Shown here in pieces: positions 34,791-64,000 of a stretch of DNA of 64,000 nt. A program made the position numbers and the translations under genes. Source of the DNA: Berberis thunbergii (Eukaryota > Streptophyta > Magnoliopsida > Ranunculales > Berberidaceae); NCBI GenBank assembly GCA_003290165.1, contig QNQO01000544.1, positions 186,001 through 250,000 of the forward strand, read 5' to 3'. Positions within the stretch are counted from its first letter, which is position 1; each line of letters begins with the position of its first letter. The notes under the pieces were generated by a model. The model had not been told where the DNA came from, made no database searches, and worked only from the letters and a program-made list of their open reading frames with translations.

Positions 34791-34792
34791 CA
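34755..34792. other. Palindrome spacer (38 bp)
   Basis: This is the only sequence between the two arms. It contains TCATTATAGTCACTTATGAC, which also occurs in block B of each arm, so the spacer is the un-mirrored continuation of a block B copy rather than foreign DNA. Confidence 0.85.
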
Positions 34793-37618
34793 CAATCAAT
34801 GTCATGAACAACTAAAAAATCAAAATTTCGCCAGAGTTTCCTTTGTATTTATCAATATTGAAACCTGTCTGAACCTGTCATAAAAAATTACAATGGCAAT
34901 CAATGCCATGAACACCACATAATATCTACCAAACCCCAATACTCAAAAACCATAAAACTCCAACCTTTAAGCACTCTTAAAAAAGAAGAATTTCATCAAA
35001 CAAATATGGTGCATCCAATAGTGGATGCAAGTTACCAGAGGAAACCATTGAAGAAAAATCGTTTTTTATTAGAGAATACATTGAAGAGGAATCCACCTTG
35101 AAGCTAGGGTCAAGAAAGCAGTATAGAGTTACTTGTTACCTTGAATGACTCCTTCGTTCCTCTAGATTCTTGCCAAGTCTGCAAGTGAAAACACACTTCA
35201 AAGCCTCCACCTGTTTCCAAACAAAAGAGCATCAAAATGACTGCATAATTCACTATTGCTAAAGATGAACTACAATTGTAGGGGTAGGGTAAAGGCAGAA
35301 TGTTGAAACACAATCAAGTCATTAAGTCTCCACTTGTATTACTGTAACTTGAGTTTCTATATTACTTGATATTCCACTTAGATTTTTCTTATTTGATTCT
35401 TCCACTTAGAAGCTGCAAGATGGAAAAACTGAAGCTTTGTTCTTCACGATATCTTTAAACTAACTGATCCTCCTACGACACTCCTATACTTCAAGTTTAG
35501 ATTTTTCGAAAGTTGTCATTCTCAACTACAAATACTATCAATCATTAAGACATGCAAAGTAACAACCAAATCTCCTTAAAAGGGAATACCCTCAAAAAGG
35601 ACAATCTCCGTAGAAGAGGGAGGCATGCGAACAACAAATGCGTCATGCATGTCAAGCAATGAATTAATCAACCATTTGTTTGTCAACTGCAGTGTTTGTA
35701 GGTGCATTTGTATTGTCGAAAGAGACATGCACACAATATATCATTATATAAAAAAAAATGTAATTTTTTTGAATAAAGTAATTTATCTAAACATGTCATA
35801 AGTGACTATAATGACAATCAATGTCATGAACTAAAAAATCAAAATTTCGCCAGAGTTTCCTCTGTATTTATCAATATTGAAACCTGTCATAAAAAATTAC
35901 AATGGCAATCAATGCCATGAACAGCACATAATATCTACCAAACCCCAATACTCAAAAACCATAAAACTCCAACCTTTAAGCACTCTTAAAAAAGAAGAAT
36001 TTCATCAAAAAAATATGGTGCATCCAGTAGTGGAGGCAAGTTACCAGAGGAAACCATTGAAGAAAAATCGATTTTTTTATTAGAGAATACATTGAAGAGG
36101 AATCCACATTGAAGCTAGGGTCAAGTGTAGGGTCAAGAAAGCAGTATAGGGAATACCCTCAAAAGGGACAATCTCCGTAGAAGAGGGAGGCATGCGAACA
36201 ACAAATGCGTCATGCATGTCAAGCAATGAATCAGTCAACCATTTGTTTGTCAACTGCAGTGTTTGTAGGTGCATTTGGGGAGCCATTTAACAAATAATGC
36301 CAACTGATCAGGAAATAAAATAGCGTACGCCGCGAGGCTTACACCTCGAAACGCCTTCAATTGGCACCTCAACTCGTACGCGGAGAGGCGATTTCTGTGC
36401 GCCCCGCCTCGACTCGCGCCTAAAGGCGTACGCTTCAATCGCCTAAAGGCGAGATCTAAGAAATTATTTTAAAATTTGGCAAATCAATATGCTTTAAACA
36501 TTTTAAATGTATCATAGCATGATATCTAAAAAAAAAATTTATTAACATGAGTTGTTTATGAACATAAACCTTGAATCTACACCTTATCAAAGCAAAAAAA
36601 GTAGATATTATGATTAAACAGCACAACCACACATTTGAGATGAAAATGAAATAGTTTCCCTTCGCGTAGACTTCTAATTCAACAAAGGCAAGGCAACATC
36701 TTCATAAGAAATTAATTTAATATGGAATGAACAACTTAAAGAGATTCATATGCTTCTAATAAATATATAGATTAATGGGTGTTGGTCTTGAAGTTAGCTT
36801 CATATGCTTCTAATCATGAAGTTAGCTTAATCAAGCTTTCAAATGGTTAAAAGAAGGTATAGTTTGCTTTTATTAGAGAACTTGAAGCTATACTATGTAG
36901 CCCTTGTCAAAAACTTAAGTTTTAAAGCTTCAAAGGGTCATTCTCAATTCAGCTATGAATGGATTCAAAAACATAAGTTTTAAAGCTTCAAAGGGTCATT
37001 CTCAATTAGAATATTTATCTTACTAAGGAGGTGCGACACAATATAGTTATGCAGTAACTTATTTTGCCTAGTATATGCTTGAACTCAACAAATATCTCTA
37101 TATGCTTTCGAGCACTTGGTCAATAGCAAATCGGTGCACTAAAAAAAAAGCACCAGAAACGTTGAAAGCAAATTTAGCATTTAAGTCATGGGGTGGTTCA
37201 AAGCCCAAATTTTGTAATGGAATAGAAATCCACTACTTTCGGCAGGTAGTGACGACATTGATAGATCTTAGCGCATAACTAACCCGTACCGAGTGGACAA
37301 TACAGGTTTGATGTAGCAAGAATGCATAAGACTTTGTCACAATACGCTACCTACCCCTCCCACCCATCCGAGTACCTGCAAAAAACCATCAACAAATTCT
37401 TTAGTAACGTCTCAAAAACCTTCTCAATCAAAAACCCATTTCAAGTCTATCATCCAAAAAACCAAGGAGTTAACCCATTTCACCTCTTCTAAACCAAGGA
37501 AAAACGCTTAGAAACTCAACCCATCACATCTTTTCAACGTAAATTGCACCACAGATTTAACAATTTTCGAGTGAAATAAAAAAAAAAAAAAAAAAAAAAC
37601 AGATACTTAGGTGCTTAA

Positions 37619-37712
37619 ATGTTGATGACAAATGCACGCTATGCCTTGGAGTGTGCCAAAGTTGGAATTAAGGTCTTACTGTTTGATTATGAAAACTCGT
37701 ACCTTATGAGCA
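37619..37712 (+). pseudogene. Captured HAD-type nucleotidase fragment, right arm
   Basis: This is the mirror copy of 31840-31931, identical in protein sequence. The rest of the frame to 37912 is rich in His, Pro and Ser and does not resemble the family. It is not expected to be functional. Confidence 0.5.
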
Positions 37713-38847
37713 AGATGGACTCCCAACTGAACCACATCACCTCCCATAATCAACCTCACACTACCACTTCCAATCTGAGTTCGCCACCGCCACCATTTCT
37801 GAACCTCGCCGCCCCATCCCACTCCCAACCAATCTCACAACCACCATCCCTAATCAACAATCGAGCTCGCCACCACTGCCAACCACAATCGACCTCACCA
37901 CCATCACCCTAAACAAAAAATGGGTTCAATCACCCAAATTGCACCAGCACTGAAACCCTCTTCACCCCTCACTCCATCAAACACACCCGACAGAGGAAAT
38001 GAAAAGAAGAAGAAGAAAACAGTAAGGTTGAGCAATTAGTGTTCTCCATCAAATACCACTCACTCCATCAAATTCGAATAAGAAAGTGGTGGGAGTGTAA
38101 GAATGGATGGTGGAGCAATTAGTGTTCTGAATTGGGTCTCTATCAAAGAACCTCATCTAAAAACTCCCCAATTGTTCTGAATTGGGTCTCTAAGACCGAA
38201 AAAAATCTTTTCAGAGTGGGAGTGTAAGAATGGATGGTGGAGCAATTAGTGTTCATCATCATCATCATCAAAAGAAACAATCTTTTCAGAGTTATAAGAC
38301 CGAAAAAAATCGATTTGAAGAGAAGAGAGGAATGTGAGATACCTGGAAGAGAGGAATGTTATGAAGAACTTGAGATCCTCTCTGCGAGAGGGGATGCTCT
38401 GCGAGAGGGCTGCGAGAGGAAGAAGAGAATGGAAGAAGAAGAAGAAGAAGAAGAAGAAACAACCAAGAAAGGGGCTGAAGAACTTGAGATCCTCTCTGCG
38501 AGGGGCTGCGAGAGGGGATGCTCTGCGAGAGGGCTGCGAGAGGAAGAAGAGAATGGAAGAAGATGAAGAAGAAGAAGAAGAAACAACTTCAGAGGAGGAG
38601 ATGTAGAGCTTCTTCCTTCTTCTTCAATGCTTGTTTGGGTAGAGGAATAGAGGGGAAAGGAGAGGGAGAGGAAACCTATCGGGAATTTTTTTTTACTTAA
38701 CTTTGCCAATTACATAAGTGTTGCCACGTAGGACAAACAAACTAAAATCACTGTTCATGAACAGTGACAAAACCAATGTGAAATGTTAGATAGATTTTTT
38801 AAATAGTCAAATTCTTCATTGCATTGACCGTAGAATGTGATATATAA

Positions 38848-40118
38848 TAGCAATGGGTGTACTATTGTACTATCTCGCACCATCAAATCAACCTTTTCTT
38901 TTCTACATTATCTACTTTATTTTTCACACTACCAACAAAAATTCAAAATTAAATCTCTCCTACCCTCTCTTCATTTCCCCCATTCTTCTTCTCCTATTTT
39001 TTTTTTGTCCTCCCTCCTTCTCTTTTCCATCAGACACCGCCATCATCACCACCACCTCGCCACCGCCACTTCTCTCCATCTTTTCTCCATCAAGAACCAC
39101 CACCACTCTGCCACCTCTCTCACCCTCTTTGTCTTTGAAAATATGGTACTATCCTTGATTTTGGGTCAACTTATATGCTCGATCGATACTGATTCTCAAC
39201 CTCATCAAAAAATAAAAATTGTAGTACTCTGAGTTATCTAATCAACACAATTTGAATCACTTGAAAATGTGTTGAAATGAGAAAGTTATAGGCATTTTAT
39301 TAAAGTCATGCAAATCTATCAGAAAAAAATTTAGTTTTCACCCAAACCAATGTGAGGACTGGGAGAAAATTTGCATTGGTCTGGGCGAAGTTTTGCCCAA
39401 TCCTCACATTGCCCAATCAGAATGGGCGAAAACATATTTTTTTCGGACAAATTTGCGTGATTTTAGTAAAATGACTATAATTTTTTCAAAAACATTTTCA
39501 AGTGATTCAAATTGTGTTTATTAGATAACTAAAAGTAATACAATTTTTGTGTTTTGATTAGCTTTAGAATTGGTCTCAATCGAGCACATAAATTTCCCGA
39601 AAGTCAAGGACACTACCACGTTTTCATTGCAAGACAAATTTGTGCGACTTTAGTAAAATGAGCATAACTTGATCATTTCAAAACATTTTCAAGCGATTCA
39701 AATTGTGTTTATTAGATAACTCATAATACTATAATTTACGTGTTTTGACGAGGTTGAGAATTAGTCTCAATCGAGCGTATAAGTTGGCCGAAAGTTAGGG
39801 ATACTACTCTGTTTTCATTGCGAGACAAATTTGCACGACTTTAGTAAAATGATCATAACTTGTTCATTTCAAAACATTTTCAAGTGATTCAAGTTGTGTT
39901 TATTAGATAACTCAGAGTACTACTATTTTTGTATTTGATGAATTTGAGAATCGATCCCAATTAAGGGCTTAAATTGCTCGAATGTTACCATATTTTTATG
40001 TTACTATTTTTTTTCAAAAACAATTTTTTGGGTGGTGTGAGTTAGTAGGAAAAGAAAAAAAAACTATATGGTGATATGAGATAGTAATTTAGGTGGAGTA
40101 GAGTAGTTGTTGCTATAC
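38848..40118. mobile_element. Foldback element built of about 190-bp units
   Basis: The ends pair imperfectly over about 80 bp (ATAGCAA, ACTATCTC, CACCATC and TTTTCTTTTCTAC at the left; their complements at 40030-40118). The right half has three direct units of about 190 bp starting GACAAATTTGYRYGA (39447, 39632, 39826), each with TTAGTAAAATGA, TTTTCAAGYGATTCAA, GTGTTTATTAGATAACT and TCTCAATCGAGC-like blocks. The left half (about 39140-39320) has one unit inverted. The centre (39340-39430) is a hairpin of GTTTTCACCCA / TGGGCGAAAAC and TGTGAGGA / TCCTCACA. Duplication of the target is unclear and no coding sequence is seen. Confidence 0.7.
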
Positions 40119-41500
40119 ATGCAAAATATACCCTAAATTTTGTGCTTTGAATGAAAAATGGCTAAAAAAAGATGACATTTATAGGCAAAATATATCATTG
40201 TGGAAGCCCAGACATATTATTCTCTAGAATCCATCAAAGCAGTGAATTATAAACTACCTTAATTAATTAACACAAGCTAAAAATAATCATTTACAAGTGC
40301 TAAAAGAAAGTTCCTAATGAACAATGCATTCGTTTGTCTTCAATCCATTGAGAATAATGTTATACGTGAAATAAATGTTAGTTGCATTACCTGATCACTT
40401 ATTTTATTACTTGTTTATTTATCACGCGACACGCTCGTGAAATCCGCTAAATTGCAAACAAATTTAACACTCGTGTTCTATAAATGACGTCTTTAATAAA
40501 ATAAAATAAAAATTCGATTTACAATGTAGTCGGAACAAATTAGTTTTTGTTTGCCTAACTATGTATCGGATGATTCAGTTTTCATGATTATTCACTCAAA
40601 GATCAAACTAAGCCCTTTAATTTCTAACTGAAATTGAAGTAAAATGAAACCAAAATGGTCTATTTGGTCCGGGGTTGGGGCAGTTAAGTCAGTTTGTTGT
40701 TTTTATTTTTTTCAACCATAAATAAAGTCTAATTACAAAGCAGTAGATGATTTAAAATGTAGGATGATTGTGCTAAGAAATTTTTATGAGGTGTTGATGC
40801 TGCCTTTGAAATTTTTGCTTTTCTCATAGTCATATAATTTATGAGGTGTTAAACAGTTTTGAAGCATTCCAAGCAGAAGAAACGAATTGGACAAGAAAAA
40901 GGAAAATAAATAATACAAAAAAAAACACAGACATTGTTAATTTTTATCATTTGCTGGCGTGTATTTACGATATAGTAATTTAGCATGCTACTCGCAGAAT
41001 ATTATATATCCATACATTTTTTTATTAGCTCTCAAATGTCAGCCATATTCAATCATGCAGAAGAGTTATATGCTATGATCTACGTTGCATCTTTGCATGT
41101 ATGCGTCTTATAATAAGGTTTGCATCTTACAATTCAATTTGTTCACCTATCCGCTTACTTTTTAATTCGGTCATTTCCTCGTCTCCTTTCGTTTTTTTTT
41201 TTTTTTTTGTCTCATCTCTCACTCCTTATCATTGAACTCAGTCGCCTTACTCGTGTTTGCATTATCTATAGCCATTAGGCACAACTATTTTGTTGTTGTT
41301 AATTGGGTCGTGCTTTTGAAACTATTTTTTTCAGTTGAATTATGAGAAAAAGGAATCTAGAAATCATTTTGAAGTAAGAAATGATGATTATTATTTTTTT
41401 TACAAGGTAAAATATTTTCACTTTCCAGTTTCTCCACTCACTTCTCCTTCTCCACATAAATTTTAATCATTTTTTTTTACTTCACATTTCCCTCCTTCAC
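40119..41500. other. Intergenic region upstream of the UBP8-like gene
   Basis: AT-rich DNA without recognisable genes or repeats beyond homopolymer tracts (for example T-rich at about 41190). It should include the UBP8-like promoter. A CT-rich leader, CTCTCTCTCGCTCCCTCTCT near 41538, precedes the start codon and is typical of plant 5' UTRs. Confidence 0.4.
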
Positions 41501-41639
41501 AAAAAAAAAGACCCTTCCTTTCTCTGCAAATCCGCCATTCTCTCTCTCGCTCCCTCTCTCTCCAAGCTTAAAATCTTCTTCAATTCCGACCAAATCTTTC
41601 CTCCATTCTCGATCTCAAAGACCCTCCAGTTACTGTTTA

Positions 41640-64000
<22,361 letters not shown>

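Larger units (their letters stand above)
30753..38798. repeat. 8 kb near-perfect palindrome (giant inverted repeat)
   Basis: The left arm (about 30753-34754) is repeated in reverse complement as the right arm (34793-38798) around a 38-bp spacer. The arms are about 4.0 kb each and differ by only scattered changes: one Arg/Gly codon change near 31005/38544, C versus A near 31990, two bases near 34030, different CTT repeat numbers, and an insertion of roughly 13 bp near 38670. Both outer ends read AAAATCTATCTAACATTTCA inward, followed by the self-complementary CACTGTTCATGAACAGTG. The sequences outside are unrelated. Contents of each arm: a CTT-rich block, a captured nucleotidase gene piece, a GC-rich MITE piece, and an A-B duplication split by an exon-like insert. 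It is most simply a very large foldback transposon or a recent inverted duplication; no transposase is recognisable. An assembly or read-folding artefact must be excluded, though the arm differences argue against a simple one. Confidence 0.9.

Noticed and set aside
30753..38798. Reading the palindrome as a viral or plasmid inverted repeat
   Set aside because: No viral or replication genes; contents are plant gene pieces and MITE debris.

Overview
This window is nuclear DNA from a flowering plant, most likely a eudicot. The evidence is AT-rich sequence, GT-AG introns of hundreds to thousands of bases, protein families typical of land plants (a DUSP-type ubiquitin protease, a DEAD-box helicase, an LRR receptor kinase fragment) and a heavy load of plant transposons: copia LTR elements, L1-type LINEs, a tRNA-derived SINE, hAT elements and Mutator-like foldback elements. 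No bacterial, organellar or tRNA genes were recognised. The species cannot be named from the sequence alone.

Layout. 1-2640: intergenic DNA, then a truncated, frameshifted 5' piece of a DEAD-box helicase (RH17-like, minus strand) with one intron carrying U12-type signals. 2880-3320: GC-rich chain of alternating inverted repeats. 3330-9444: one old, eroded copia element with remnant LTRs. 9554-13700: a Mutator-like foldback element and two hAT-type MITEs. 14200-23560: an intact four-exon gene (268 aa, plus strand) of a conserved plant family of unknown function; its introns hold more MITEs. 24030-25386: a hAT element carrying an N-terminal LRR receptor kinase fragment. 25512-26144: an intronless DEDDy 3'-5' exonuclease gene. 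26586-28535: two further MITEs. 28550-30720: tandem duplication and degenerate sequence resembling the 3' end of the 268-aa gene.

30753-38798: an 8 kb near-perfect palindrome with arms of about 4.0 kb and a 38-bp spacer. It carries a captured piece of a HAD-type nucleotidase gene, an orphan exon-like segment and an internal A-B duplication in each arm. This is the most unusual structure in the window. 38848-40118: a second, smaller foldback element built from about 190-bp units, three direct and one inverted.

41640 to the right edge: the first half of a UBP8-type ubiquitin-specific protease gene (plus strand; eight exons seen, the last with a one-base frameshift). Its introns have swollen with transposons. 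Intron 3 holds a dead LINE containing a SINE. Intron 5 holds an antisense copia element (52161-60943, TSD AAAGC), which itself contains a 3.8 kb hAT element with a nearly intact transposase (53404-57206, TSD GTTTCAAG): three levels of nesting.

The cellular genes look unrelated in function. What unites the window is repeated nesting and gene-fragment capture by DNA transposons.
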